Below are positions 33,277-45,163 of a DNA stretch of 64,000 nucleotides, one piece after another. The number at the start of each line of letters is the position of its first letter. Position 1 is the stretch's first letter. The stretch is taken from the NCBI GenBank assembly GCA_021030915.1, contig JAGEMR010000033.1, forward strand, positions 1 through 64,000, in the 5' to 3' direction. Made by a program: the position numbers and the translations under genes. The DNA is from Astrothelium macrocarpum (lineage: Eukaryota; Ascomycota; Dothideomycetes; Trypetheliales; Trypetheliaceae). The notes under the pieces were generated by a model. That model was given only the letters and a program-made list of their open reading frames with translations. It searched no databases and was not told the origin of the DNA.

Positions 33277-35834
33277 TGCATTAACACGGTAAGCTTTCAG
33301 TGTCAAAGAATTGATATTCAGACCAATCTCCACATTCTTGTAGCTACTACTTTTTCTAGTGTTAGACATTTGTAGTTGTACCGAGACGCTTTGACTAGAG
33401 TTACGCCTTACAAAATCGTATGACGTCTCCTTTTAAAGCTCATCATTCTTCCTAAGCCTCAGATTGCTCACACTCCCGGGGCCTTGCCTATTACAGTTCT
33501 GATCATAGTCTCTCTGGTTTTATACTTTTTAATGGATTCCATTCTATGGCTCCACTGTATATAAGATGGACCGCGTATAGCGAGCCAATGAGGTTGTCTG
33601 GATTGTCCCATTTATACGTAGGAACAGACATTTCTGGCAAACGCAACGCACACTTGAGGTGGTACTCTGATTCGAAAATTGGAGATGACAGCCCTATTTC
33701 AGACCTACCAGGACCCGAAGACGTCCTCACGTTCACCATCAGTTATCTCTTCCACACAGTCGTTGCTCAAGTCCGTCCCCAGTCAAATTTATCTGATTTC
33801 CGCATTCTATCTTCTCAGACTTTCTTACCTGCGTTGAAAGCAGTTCAGTCTTTACTGCAACCTATTTTTTATGACATGGCAATCCCATTCTCGGCACTTG
33901 TCAGCAAATTTTGCAAGCCTCGCCGCCGTGCAAATTGCGATTCTTGCGATACAGAGATGCTCCATCATATGAGGAAAAAACGCCAGCGAAAAGGCTCAGA
34001 GCCTTTGGCATTCTCTCAAACGATAGTGTCCCATCTCTACACGAATCTTGTGTCACGACTCAAGCGCAGGATATCTCTTTACACCTCAGAGATTGGCCTC
34101 GCCATAGCCTACGGCCACAATGCAAACAATGTGAGATATCCAAGGTCCCTAACAGAATACACAGTTCTGCATTCTTGGACCAGTTCAGAGATTGTGTCGA
34201 TGGGACGGTTATTCGCGAGCGGAGAGACTCTGTGTTTGAGCAGTTGTTGGTAAAAGTGCCTAAAAATGAACACAAGTCAACGTATTGATGTCCAGCAGAT
34301 CAATCCGGCTAACACTGTCTTCAATACAGCAGCTTTGTAAACGAATTCAGTCTATCGAGAAATAGACGATGTCCAATTCTTTTGGCCTAACTTTCCGTCT
34401 TCCAGTAACTGGACTACTTGGTCAGGCAATGTAGTAAGGCCTTATTGGTATCATAAGACTAACCCGAGAAGTGTGTGTGTTCTGCTATTCGCTGGAATTG
34501 TAATGTTGGAATTTGGTGGGATCTTTTCACGAACAATTCAATCGATGAGTCGAGCCTTTCTGCATGCGTTTCGGATTCGATGCCCACAAATCAAAGCACT
34601 CTCAATCATCAAAAGAACTGCTCGAAGTAGATTCAATAAAACTAGAAGCACCTTGTAGTGTACGCAATAGAGAGGAATTCCATCTTGAACTGGACTGCAA
34701 GTCGATCCCGTCCATAGCAGCGGCAAGCGTGAGAAGGATTACTTTATCCAGTCAGTAAATTTAGAATATCGTATCCTCACGGGAGCAATTGGAGAAAAGA
34801 AAAGAAAAATCAACAAGATAATTCCAGAAGATTCGAGAGTTAGTTGCAAGATTGGGCTGCTTGAACAGATTGACAAGTCTCTTCATCATAATCTTCAACC
34901 TTTTTGCGTTGATGCTTCATTTCAATTAATCCATGTAGTCGCATGGGCACTTGGATTTCTTATCCTTCTAATTTTCGTACGGTGCAACAAGACTATCTAT
35001 CTTGGATCCAGGCCGACCAACTCATATTCATTCAAATCAGTGCCAGTCATTCTATCGATGTCTGTTCGACTCCTTATTCGTGAACGTGTATCTCTCTCCC
35101 TCTTCGAGATTGGCGTCTTCATGGTCACAAATATGTTTCTCACCCGTCCCAAGCTTGCTTATACGTAACGAAGAGATCATGGATTGCTGCGGCTTCTACA
35201 CCTGTAATATTTCATTTTCCCAATTATCCTCTAGGCGTTGATATACCTCGCAACGTATCATATAATCGAACCTTTAAGATCCCATGTTCTACTTTGCTTG
35301 CTTATCTTGGCGGATTTGTGATAGCTCGTCAAACGCTTTGAAGATTCAAACGAGGTTTTGATCGCTGATTGTTCGAGATCGTTTTGTACAAAGTAGCTTT
35401 TTCTGCATCACTTTACCGGAAGCACGCTTTTCCCGAAGAAGATAGCAGAATATAGACAATCAGATTTGCCAAGATTCGCGTGAGAAAGAGCTATGACATG
35501 ATGGTGTCAAAATGAGTACCATCCGAAAAAGTATCATTTCATGTCGTACTGTAGTACACCCGGTGGACGGAACGATCATCAGTGTGACAAAGTTCTGAAT
35601 AGTACTTGGTAATCTAAGCGATCATAGGGTAACGTCTATTGAACGATAATTTCCATGACGTGCTCTATTTTCGCGTACAAGATCAATGATGTCGGTGTTG
35701 TTGAAATGTAGTTGCGTCATTGTTTGTCGGAGCTACAAAAATTGGCCCGGGAAGCTGTCAAGAGAACCCTCAAATTGTTCGGGGAAGCTACAATCGAGCA
35801 AATTCGCGTGTCAAAACGTAGACCCCTCTCGAAA
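33277..35834. other. Gene-poor 2.5 kb stretch
   Basis: No gene I can defend except the doubtful frame at 33546. A+T-rich, with many short overlapping frames on both strands; no repeat structure was recognised. Confidence 0.45.
33546..34253 (+). CDS. Doubtful orphan open frame
   Basis: An ATG-started frame of 235 codons with no domain I recognise. It has a C-x2-C pair followed by a very basic run (M-R-K-K-R-Q-R-K) near the middle. A second overlapping frame (33911-34288) is equally open, which argues that neither is under coding constraint. It may be chance, or part of a gene whose introns I cannot see. Confidence 0.2.
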   Translation: MAPLYIRWTAYSEPMRLSGLSHLYVGTDISGKRNAHLRWYSDSKIGDDSPISDLPGPEDVLTFTISYLFHTVVAQVRPQSNLSDFRILSSQTFLPALKAVQSLLQPIFYDMAIPFSALVSKFCKPRRRANCDSCDTEMLHHMRKKRQRKGSEPLAFSQTIVSHLYTNLVSRLKRRISLYTSEIGLAIAYGHNANNVRYPRSLTEYTVLHSWTSSEIVSMGRLFASGETLCLSSCW

Positions 35835-36905
35835 ATGTTCACACGTTCTTCCATCCTCCTTAGATCAGCCACTGCACTTTGTCAATCATCAAAAATCTCA
35901 AGCCATCAGAATCTTAATTTGTTACGAACTCAACAGCCCACAGCATCCATGGCAACCCAATCTGCGAGTGAAACCATTTCAGAGACCATGAAGCAACAAG
36001 GTGGTTCTGCCAAGGGCTCCACTGCTGCAGAAATGCAATCTCAGGTTAGCACCATTCCCTTTTCACCTCAAGTTGGCCTCTTTTCACTTTGAGAACGAAA
36101 TTTGCTATTCGTCACTTCTCTTTCCCAAACAAGATATTGCATCTAACATTCACCAGGTAGCTAAACAACGCAATGCTGAGCTTGCCGAGGAGCAAGTTGC
36201 CTCCAAACTCGAATCTGGCGAACCCATCGACCCTTCCGAAGCCCGCACCGTCCAATCCCGTGAACAACGTGCTATGGGTGGCCAACGTCCCCCGGCTGGC
36301 TCCATTGCAGCGCAGGCCCAGTCTGTAGCTGATAAAGAGAAGAATTTTGAGCAAGCTGCTCAGGAGGTGGGCGGAAAGATGGCAAGCGCCCCGTATGTAG
36401 ATTGAACCCTATTTGCCTCTTTGTAATTGAAACTGACATGTTTTATGTAGCGAGGCGGTTACCAAATCCGACGCCCAGTACCTTCAATCCCGTGAAGCCC
36501 GTGCCGTTGGCGGCGACAGTATTCCTGCAGATAGTCTCGCGAGCTCTGCCCAACGCGTCGCGTCAGCCAATGAACAGGAGGGTCCCGCTGCTGGTCAAGA
36601 AAACCTCGACCGTGCTACGCAGTCGCATGCGCAAAAGGTGCAGAATTTCCGTGACGTGGTGAACATGGTTGGGACCAAAATGGCGCATGAGCCTGAGCAT
36701 GGTACGTTATCAAATACTAGCACATTCAAGCAAGATTTGTGGCTGAAGTTCTGTTTGCTGATTTTATTGTGTAGTGACAAGAGAAGATGCCAATCTCTTG
36801 CATTCGCGTGAGCAGCGTGCCCACGGACAAACAGAAAAAGGTGGAATTACATCCCAAGCGCAGCATCTCGCTGCAGAGAACGAGGGCAAGACCGCCGCTC
36901 GGTAG
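35835..36905 (+). CDS. SMP-domain (LEA-like seed maturation) protein
   Basis: Exons 35835-36044, 36157-36392, 36451-36701 and 36775-36905 give 275 residues. It carries three SMP-type repeats, each with an S-R-E-Q/A-R-A motif followed by G-G and an A-Q-S/A-Q block, similar to plant seed maturation (LEA) proteins. Such hydrophilic proteins are associated with desiccation or stress tolerance. The N-terminal 40 residues are Arg/Ser-rich and free of acidic residues, like a mitochondrial presequence, which would place the product in mitochondria; a Met at about residue 39 could start a cytosolic form. All introns have standard signals. Confidence 0.87.
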
Positions 36906-37994
36906 AGGTGTTTCATAACTTTAGCAAGTGTCCACATCTCAAGCCGCACTAAATAATATGGTATCAAGTCAGGAATTAGGCGTCATCATGTAACATAGTC
37001 ATCCCGCGTACTTTGCTCATGGGCAATCAACACTTTCTCGGTATTGCATTCTCTTGGCGTTGAGGAATACATTTGCTTCACCTTGCGATCATGGGATGAT
37101 ATGATTCAGGAAGATGGCCACAACATGTATATTAGCAGCGCAGCATGATTGCATTCACGAAACCAATGTCATAGGATCATGTAGATTCCACAGGTAGTGA
37201 TAATAGTGTTCAGTCCGGTCACTGATAGCAAAAGAACCAAGGCGGTCCCGAGTCTACAAGACCGATGAAAGATGGCTGATTCGAAGTGAAGGTCGAGACA
37301 AACAATCAACAAAACGACCGATAGGCTTGCATCATATTATGGTTGGAAAATAGAAGATCCTGCAAGCAAGTTATGGGGACGTGCCGAATGCGAGAAGATA
37401 TATATCTAGCTCGCACGGAACACGTTCTCAACGACCTGCCAAGTTCGATTAGCGTCGCATTCCGCGTGAGATTACGTGCACTCTACCACGTTCAAACTCG
37501 TCAACGCATTCAATTTCATAGTCCACAGAAGCCATGAGTGAGTTAGGATTTGAGATAAACAACTTTCAGCCGTATGGTCTTGCAAGGACACCCCGGAAGG
37601 TCATCTTTTAGTTTTCAAGTAAAGGCAACAAGGAGTTTTGCAGAGAGCTATACCTTTATCCGTTGAACCCAAACATGCCTGGACCTCAAAATCCCAAACC
37701 TACTAATCCATGCTTAGATTCTTGCAGGGTTAAGCACAATTTGACGGCCACTGTGGAAGAGCGGGGTCTATTTCATTGGTCTGGAAATTAAGATCTGGCT
37801 ACTTAGACTCGATGAGGCAAGTCAATCATTAACAGCCTTCCTCTTTGGGTCAATTTCAACGTAGATTCTCGATAATCTCGTAGTCTTTTCGAGCGGGAAC
37901 TGCATCTACAAAATCCATATAAATTTCGGGAATTTCTTTGTAAACATGTTCCGTTTCAGGGAGCTCTTTTTCGTGTGGGCATCGTTCTGACAAG
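36906..37994. other. Intergenic
   Basis: About 1.1 kb with no supported gene, RNA or repeat; contains the promoter of the M28 peptidase. Confidence 0.5.
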
Positions 37995-39599
37995 ATGGCA
38001 CGCCTTCTCTTGTTTTGGTGCTTCACTTCCATTGCTTTTGCTCAGAATAATGAATCATGGTCACTCCCTCCGCCAACTTTTGCAGCCGATGGGGCTCCGC
38101 TCTGGGGTGCTGGAGCGTGGCCAGCGTCAACCGCAGGAACGCCGCTCGTACCTCAAGCTGCTGATTCAGAATTGATCGATATGGTTGCTCAAATTGATCC
38201 ATCTCGAATCCAAAACATCGTTCAGACTCTAACCAATTTCGGTACAAGGCATACGCTTTCTACCCAGACAGATCCTACACGCGGTATTGGAGCTGCACGC
38301 GACTGGATAGCAAAGGAAATGAGGGCATTAGCCGCACCTTCGAACGGATCAATGATTGTCACAACACCGTCGTATATCCAGCCAGTTGCAGACAGGATTT
38401 CATTTCCAGTCAATATTACAAATATCGTGGCCACTGTGCAAGGTTATGGTGAACCAAATCGTGCATATGTCGTTACTGGTCATTACGACAGTCGGAGACT
38501 GGACATCATGAATTATACTGCAGATGCTCCAGGTTCCGATGACAATGCGAGTGGCGTCGCCGTGGTGATGGAAATGGCCCGTATTTGCGCAAACAAGAAA
38601 CCGTATGCAACCATGATCTTTGCGGCGGTAGCTGGAGAGGAACAAGACCTTTACGGATCAAACTTTCTAGTAAGCTGTCAAGGAGCACTTTTACGATAGA
38701 AATGTCTGACAGGCACAGGCGCAATCTCTCAAGAATGCATCCGTAGATGTGGAAGCGAACCTGAATAATGATATTGTCGGTACTGGTAGCAATGAACCCT
38801 ATGAATCCATCAATGAGAATACCATTCGTCTTTTCGGTGCGGGAACAAACTACATCACCAATACATCTATAGCTGATGTTATGATTTCTATTGGGGGAGA
38901 AAACGATACACCAGCACGAAACCTGGGTCGCTTTGTTCAAGAGGTCAATGAGGGTGCCGTCGCAGCTACCGACATGCAGGTTGCTCTAGTGTACCGAGCA
39001 GATCGATTTTTCCGCGGTGGAGACCACGAATCCTTTTTATCAGCTGGCTTCCCAGCCGTTCGTTTCACCGAACCCAACGAAGATTTTCGGCACCAGCATC
39101 AGGATCCTCGTATCCAGAATGGGACGTTATACGGAGATGATATCCAATTTGTAGACTTCAACTACACAGCGCGTGTTGGTCGTGTGAACCTTGCAGCAAT
39201 GTGGAGTATCGCAAATGCACCGGCTTTACCAACTAACGTGACCTTTGATGTCATAGTGGGAGAGCCGGCTGCCGCTGATGATACACCAGTCGAGGATCTC
39301 TCCAACGAGACACAATTTTACTGGCAAATGCAGAATGGTACGCTTCTGCAAGGATATGAGATTGTGTGGCGTCCTTCAAGCCAGCAGCAGGTTTGTGCAA
39401 TCCGCCCAAGATAATTGATATCGACGCTAATGTGACAAAATAGTGGACACACAGCTTGTATGTCGGTATGGTAAATCAAGTTAGGGTCAATCTGTCAAAA
39501 GACAACGTTGTATTTGGGCTTAGGGCGGTGGGCACAAACGGGAAGAAGAGTCCGGCTGTGTTCCCGTTGCCCGATCCAGCTGAATACGGTCCTTACTAA
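37995..39599 (+). CDS. Secreted M28-family zinc peptidase
   Basis: Exons 37995-38669, 38719-39390 and 39444-39599 give 500 residues. The first 17 residues form a clear signal peptide ending A-F-A-Q, so it is secreted or vacuolar. Metal ligands of the M28 fold are visible: T-G-H-Y-D near residue 160, G-S-D-D-N-A-S-G near 178, A-G-E-E-Q-D near 213, and H-Q-H-Q-D in exon 2. The C-terminal 90 residues, after the peptidase domain, look like a fibronectin-III-type beta domain (Y-E-I-V-W-R near its start), common in this fungal group. By family it is an aminopeptidase; specificity cannot be told. Several N-x-S/T sites suggest glycosylation. Confidence 0.9.
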
Positions 39600-41094
39600 T
39601 TTATAGTTTATAGCTTCTGAGTAGCTGAAAAAAGTAACACATCTCAAATTCTAAACTCAAAATCAACCTCAAATTTAACCTGAACCATCTGTTAACTGAT
39701 CGGAAAAACACTCGGCCGACATTATCCAAATCCAGACTGCGCCCTGCCCTTTTAGTCGCTCCTCATTCTTTGAACGCCTTTGCCTACATGTCTGCGAATG
39801 GCGATAGGATTAGGTATGCAACGCCGCAACGTTCAAGCATAATCCTCTCTACCGTGCATGCTGATGCTGCTGGATTGAGTAGGTTTTGTACATTAGTGAG
39901 CTGCAGCCGAGTATCCGAGGAGCCTTCGAGAACATCACGCGCAAGGTCCGTAAGCCTCCGTAGGCCTTATTCTAGTAGTTGTGGCCAATCCGGTATGTCG
40001 CTGTGTCCAGATTATGCACGGTTGTATGGAAATGCAGCGTGGCTAGCGCCGATCACCCGTGGCTTCTAGGACACGGTCCACCCAATCGATAAAAGCTTGC
40101 AGCCATGTCGACAACAGCAACTCAATCTCGGACACGAAGATCTGACCTAGAATACACAGTGGCTGACAAGCCACCACACAAGCTCAACAATGCGCTTGTT
40201 ACTCTATATCTCATGCTTTTGTCGTTGACCGCTGGTCGTACGAGTTTTCTCTAGTGCTCTGCATGGCTGGCCTAACTGGACATCGAAACCAAGAGGCCGG
40301 GTGGGTGAAACAAGGAACAGCACTCAAACACTTTCTAGGGTCTGAGACAAGAATAATAAGCTCACATCGATTAACGAACGGCGATCCAGCACGGTCGCGT
40401 GCTAGTCCGTCCACAGCCATACAACTGATGTCCCGATTTTGACGGGACACTGCAGCCATGCGGCGCGTGCGTCATCTTTGCACGCCGGTCAGGAAGACGT
40501 CGTGCACCGTTCGAGAAAGCTGCAGCTGTTGGAGCAGGGAGCGTCACGGAACTGTCTCAACCCGGGACACGCTAACGATTAAGCTTAGTCTGTTAGCTCG
40601 AGACTAGCGTCGTCGCCAAAGCTGCGACACTTTTTCGACATGACTGCCCCGCTCCGTGCTGATGAGACGAAGCCCTTTGATTTCCTTCTTCCGTCTGAAC
40701 CGATCATGTCGCCAATGTCATCCGGAGCAGCTACGGTCGTCTGCATCCATCAAGGCAGGATGCGCATCTGTCCGGTGCAGATGCTCCTTTCTGCTTCCAG
40801 CCGCCGCCCTGTCCCGATGCGCGCCAGACATTGGATGCTGTGATTTTGTAGCTCTCTGATATATGAAGCTGCCCTATCCATGGTAGGCTCCGTCTTCGTC
40901 CACGGCGCACTCCTATACCCATTTCGTCCCTCTCTTCCAGATTGGTGTTGATGACATGGTCCATTATTCCCTCTCGGCATTTTTCCTATGATACTATGAT
41001 ACATACCTTTCCATTCTAGGCAACCACCAACGTTATTGCCTGTTTCCTAGCTGTCATAAAGCCTTGCGTCCGGGTGGTTTGAGCGCGCTTCAGA
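39600..41094. other. Intergenic
   Basis: About 1.5 kb with short frames only. The part from about 40.4 kb is somewhat richer in G+C. No gene or RNA recognised. Confidence 0.5.
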
Positions 41095-42281
41095 ATGGAG
41101 AAACATCTTCGAGAGCCTCTTCTATCACCAATCATACACCCTATGGGTCCGTAAGAGCCACTGGTCTCTGCAAACAAGTTGCTAAATCATCAAAGCGTCC
41201 TTTGCCTTTGCTCGGGAAGATAGAGGCGGTAAAAGGTTCCCGCAGGCAATAGCGCATCGCGGGTACAAGGCCAAATTCCCAGAGAACACACTCAGGGCAT
41301 TTGCCGGCGCTGCAGAAGTTGGAGCGCATGCGGTCGAGACGGATCTCCATCTTTCAAAAGATGGTGTCGTTGTCATCTCTCATGTAAGTGTGGTGATTGA
41401 ATTTACATGTGACTGAACCTAAACAAGCGCGCAGGATGCGAATCTTAAACGCTGCTATGGCAAAGAGCACAAGATAATCGACTGCGATTGGAAGTACTTA
41501 AGCACACTCCGAACACTCAAAGAGCCCCACGAACGTATGCCTCGACTGCTTGATCTTCTCGTCTTTTTAAAGAAGCCTGAATATCGGCATCTATGGGTCC
41601 TGTTGGACATCAAGGTGAGCATCGCCTGTCAAGTCGTTGTGATTGTTTGAGCTAACCGGGAGCAGATTGACAACGATGCAGATGATATGATGCGTCTCCT
41701 CGCTCATACAATTGAGCAAGTAGAACCGGCCGAGGGCTATCCTTGGCATAAGCGTATACTACTCGGGTGCTGGACCGTAAGCTTGCCTTGTTCTTCATAC
41801 TTTAAGTCCGCTAATTGATTTTGTTCTCAAGCTGAATTACGTTCCTCTCTCCGGCACATATTTACCCGACTTTCCCATTACCCATATCGGAGTCTCGATA
41901 CCTTTTGCACGGAAATTTCTAGCCTTTCCAAACTGTGCATTCAACATGTTGCTGCCTATGCTCATCGGTCCTATGGGTACCAAGTTCATGAATCAGCTGA
42001 GAATTCTACAACGGCCCATTACTGTTTGGACAGTAAACGACAAGGCATTGATGGCCTGGGCGATCAAGCATGACTTGGACGGTGTAATAAGCGACGATCC
42101 GAATACATATTTAGAACTTTGCAAGCATTGGGATGACGAAGCAAAGAAACCGAATCTATCGGTCAAGCTATTATTTACAGCCTTATGGATACAGATCCTT
42201 ATTTTCTTCTTGGGTCCGTGGTTCTATTGGTGGAGGAGTAGGAAAAGTCGACGCATAGGTCAGACAAGGACAGCCACATAA
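41095..42281 (+). CDS. PGC1: PGC1-like phosphatidylglycerol phospholipase C (GDPD family)
   Basis: A glycerophosphodiester phosphodiesterase-type protein. Later exons are clear: one ending at 41383, then 41435-41614, 41666-41776 and 41832-42281. The catalytic block is I-A-H-R-G-Y, P-E-N-T, E-T-D-L-H and V-I-S-H-D. The N-terminal exon from ATG 41095 (M-E-K-H-L-R-E-P-L-L) joins by one of two possible introns, ending at 41206-41211 or 41225; I cannot choose between them. The C-terminus has a hydrophobic helix (L-W-I-Q-I-L-I-F-F-L-G-P-W-F) followed by a basic tail, as in yeast PGC1, which degrades phosphatidylglycerol at mitochondria and lipid droplets. Confidence 0.87.
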
Positions 42282-42650
42282 TGATAGAAATGGGGATGAA
42301 TGCATGATTAAAGTGCTTTTCGGCGTTTGGAGCGAATAAAACGCAGAGCTTAGATACCATTATGTATTCCGTAGAGCATCTTGAATTACGACTTGTACTA
42401 TTAGTGCTGATTTGTCAAATATTGCTCATATTGCTTTTGATCGAATTCCGGTAGCGAAAAAAAAAAAAAAGGCACGAGGCTTTGCTCTTTCCTGCCCGCT
42501 CACCAGCCGTCTCGGTTGCTGACGTACTAGTCTAGCTCACATGTTCCATCTCTTAACCCCACACGTAACCCCACTTTAAACGCGTCCAAAAGTCGCGTTA
42601 CCAAGTAGCTTTGCGCCTTCTCTCACTGTGACCTCAGTCCATGGGTGAAA
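42282..42650. other. Intergenic with poly-A run
   Basis: Contains a run of 14 or more A at about 42457-42471. Holds the 3' end of the phospholipase gene and the promoter of gamma-tubulin. Confidence 0.5.
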
Positions 42651-44525
42651 ATGCCGAGGTATTTGCAGGATTTGTTCAATCAGAGTTGCGATAGACCTGA
42701 CAAGGAGACTTAGAGAAATAATAACGATCCAAGCCGGCCAATGTGGTAATAATGGTACGCATTTCCTATACAATTACCCTATAACGGATCCACAAGTGGC
42801 GAATGCGCGCCCATGTGTCCATAATCAATAATGCTGATGCTTTTGATATAGTCGGAAGCCAATTTTGGCAGCAATTGTGTCAAGAGCACGGCATTAGTCA
42901 AAACGGGAACCTGGAGGACTTTGCTACCGAGGGTGGAGATCGAAAGGACGTCTTTTTTTATCAGGTTTACCAGCCTTCAACAATTAACAAACTACAAAAC
43001 GCTGATCAGAGCTTGGAAAGTCCGATGACACTCGATATATCCCGCGCGCCATTCTGCTTGATCTAGAACCAAGAGTATGTATCTCATTCGTTCGAGATAG
43101 AAACATCTCTCCATGATGGCAGAAGCGCTTCGACTGAGTGATCAAATTTGGCATCCTCGCTGACGTCAAGTTCGATTCGAAACTAGGTTATAAACAGCAT
43201 ACAAGCAGGCGCATATAAAAACATTTACAATCCTGAGAACTTCTATATCCATAAAGATGGTAGTGGAGCGGGTAACAATTGGGCAGCAGGGTATAGCGTG
43301 GGCGAACATGTGCACGAAGAGGTCATGGACATGATCGATCGAGAAGCTGATGGCAGCGATTCACTTGAGGTACGGACCGAAATTGCTCAAACTCAATAGG
43401 ACGACGAAACTAATGCAGATTCACGTCATAGGGATTCATGATGCTACATTCCATAGCGGGTGGAACTGGATCTGGCCTGGGAAGCTATTTGTTGGAACGA
43501 CTCAACGACCGATTTCCCAAAAAATTGATTCAAACCTATTCTGTCTTTCCAGATGAAGGCGATGTCGTAGTCCAGCCCTACAACAGCCTTCTTTCCATGA
43601 GGAGGCTAACACAAAATGCCGACTCTGTTGTAGGTTGATCCCAATCAATGACAACCTAGCACCAGAGCTGAGTCCGTATAGGTCGTTCTCGACAATGGCG
43701 CCCTTGCAAGAATAGCAGCAGACACGCTGCACGTGCATAAACCGTCCTTTGAGCAAACAAACCAACTCGTTAGTTCATGTCCATTGCAGAAAGCGCAGCA
43801 TTGACACGATCCACTAGGTTTCCACCGTAATGTCCGCTTCTACAACCACCCTTCGATATCCTGGCTACATGCATAACGATCTTGTCTCCCTGGTTGCTTC
43901 ACTCATTCCCGTTCCCCGCTGCCATTTCCTCATGACCTCCTACACTCCATTCACAGGCGAAAATCTCTCTCAGGCCAAGACAGTGCGCAAAACGACTGTC
44001 CTCGACGTCATGCGTCGCCTTCTACAGCCCAAAAATCGCATGGTTTCAACAAACCCTTCCAAAACCAGCTGCTACCTCTCCATCCTCAACATCATCCAAG
44101 GCGAAGCCGATCCCACTGACGTGCACAAGTCGCTCCTCCGTATCCGCGAGCGTCGGCTTGCCACCTTCATTCCTTGGGGTCCTGCGTCAATTCAAGTGGC
44201 GCTGACGCGCAAGAGTCCTTATACGCAGACTCTATCGAGCCCACGTGTGTCCGGATTGATGCTGGCCAACCACACCGGCATCGCAACGCTGTTCAAGCGC
44301 ATCCTGGCACAGTACGATCGTTTACGGAAACGCAATGCCTTTTTGGAGCAGTATAAGCGGGAAGAACCATTTCGGGACGGGCTTGGCGAATTTGATGAGG
44401 CGCGCAGTGTGGTGGCTGAATTGATCAGGGAGTATGAGGATGCAGAGGGTGAAGGATATCTGAGTGGGGAAGGGATGGGTATCCAAGATGGCGCCGAGAC
44501 TGGAGGAGCTGCAAAGGAGGGATGA
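42651..44525 (+). CDS. tubG: Gamma-tubulin
   Basis: Eight exons: 42651-42658, 42714-42754, 42852-42964, 43021-43074, 43187-43369, 43432-43629, 43682-43768, 43818-44525; total 463 residues. Gamma-tubulin nucleates microtubules at the spindle pole body. Seen: I-I-T-I-Q-A-G-Q-C-G-N-N at the start, Y-I-P-R-A-I-L-L-D-L-E-P-R, the GTP-binding tubulin signature G-G-T-G-S-G-L-G, F-P-K-K-L-I-Q-T-Y-S-V-F-P, and the H-N-D-L-V-S-L-V-A-S-L-I-P-V-P-R-C-H-F-L block that distinguishes gamma from alpha and beta forms. The Y-S-V-F-P loop is followed by a shortened segment. The first coding exon is only 8 bases. An acidic Gly-rich tail ends the protein. Confidence 0.93.
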
Positions 44526-45163
44526 CGGAACGGGGAGGTTTGACTGATTAGTGAACTTCAAAGGTGTTTCGGTGCACAGTGGGAGGGGTTAGTATGTGGT
44601 GTGAATGGGTCAAATAAGGACAGGCGCTATGCTGCATCATCAAATGGTTTTTACGAATGATCTCCTTTCCGTTAAAAAGACGGACTTTAGGTTTCTTGAT
44701 TGGTCGAGGAAATGATTTGATGCCTCAGATGATGCATTAGAGCACAGGAATTTGAGAAACCTTTGTTAGGAAAAAACTCCCCATAGCCGATTTTAGGTGT
44801 TTCGTTCTCACGCTATCAGCGTATGCACACAACAATGAGCTCGCAGATCGACACTTCTGAGACGTGCATAATCGTTTCTAGTATAACGAAAGTGAAGAAG
44901 TCGGGGACCCAATCAACGTTGAGAAGCATTTCTGCACCAAGTTGGGAAGAAGGACCCCACATTTGAGCGAATTGCCGGTGGAGGGGTATCATCATCATTA
45001 TCGTCATTAGAGTTCCATGGTACCAACTGCTAAGGCTAAAATTTTACATCACACTGCACTTTTATTTTTCTTCGGCTTGGATTTAGAATCCGACGAGCAT
45101 TTCTCCCATACTTAATAATACAAAGATTGACATCCCGAGCTTTTTAGCACCAGCATCCTCATC
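44526..45163. other. Intergenic
   Basis: Gamma-tubulin 3' end and the promoter of the formaldehyde dehydrogenase gene. No gene or RNA recognised. Confidence 0.5.

Noticed and set aside
35835..36905. Plant DNA contamination because of the SMP domain
   Set aside because: Introns are short and fungal in type and the neighbours are fungal; SMP proteins also occur in fungi.
43350..43830. Gamma-tubulin first looked like a pseudogene with several frameshifts
   Set aside because: Each break coincides with GT...AG signals, and splicing restores the full family sequence in one frame.
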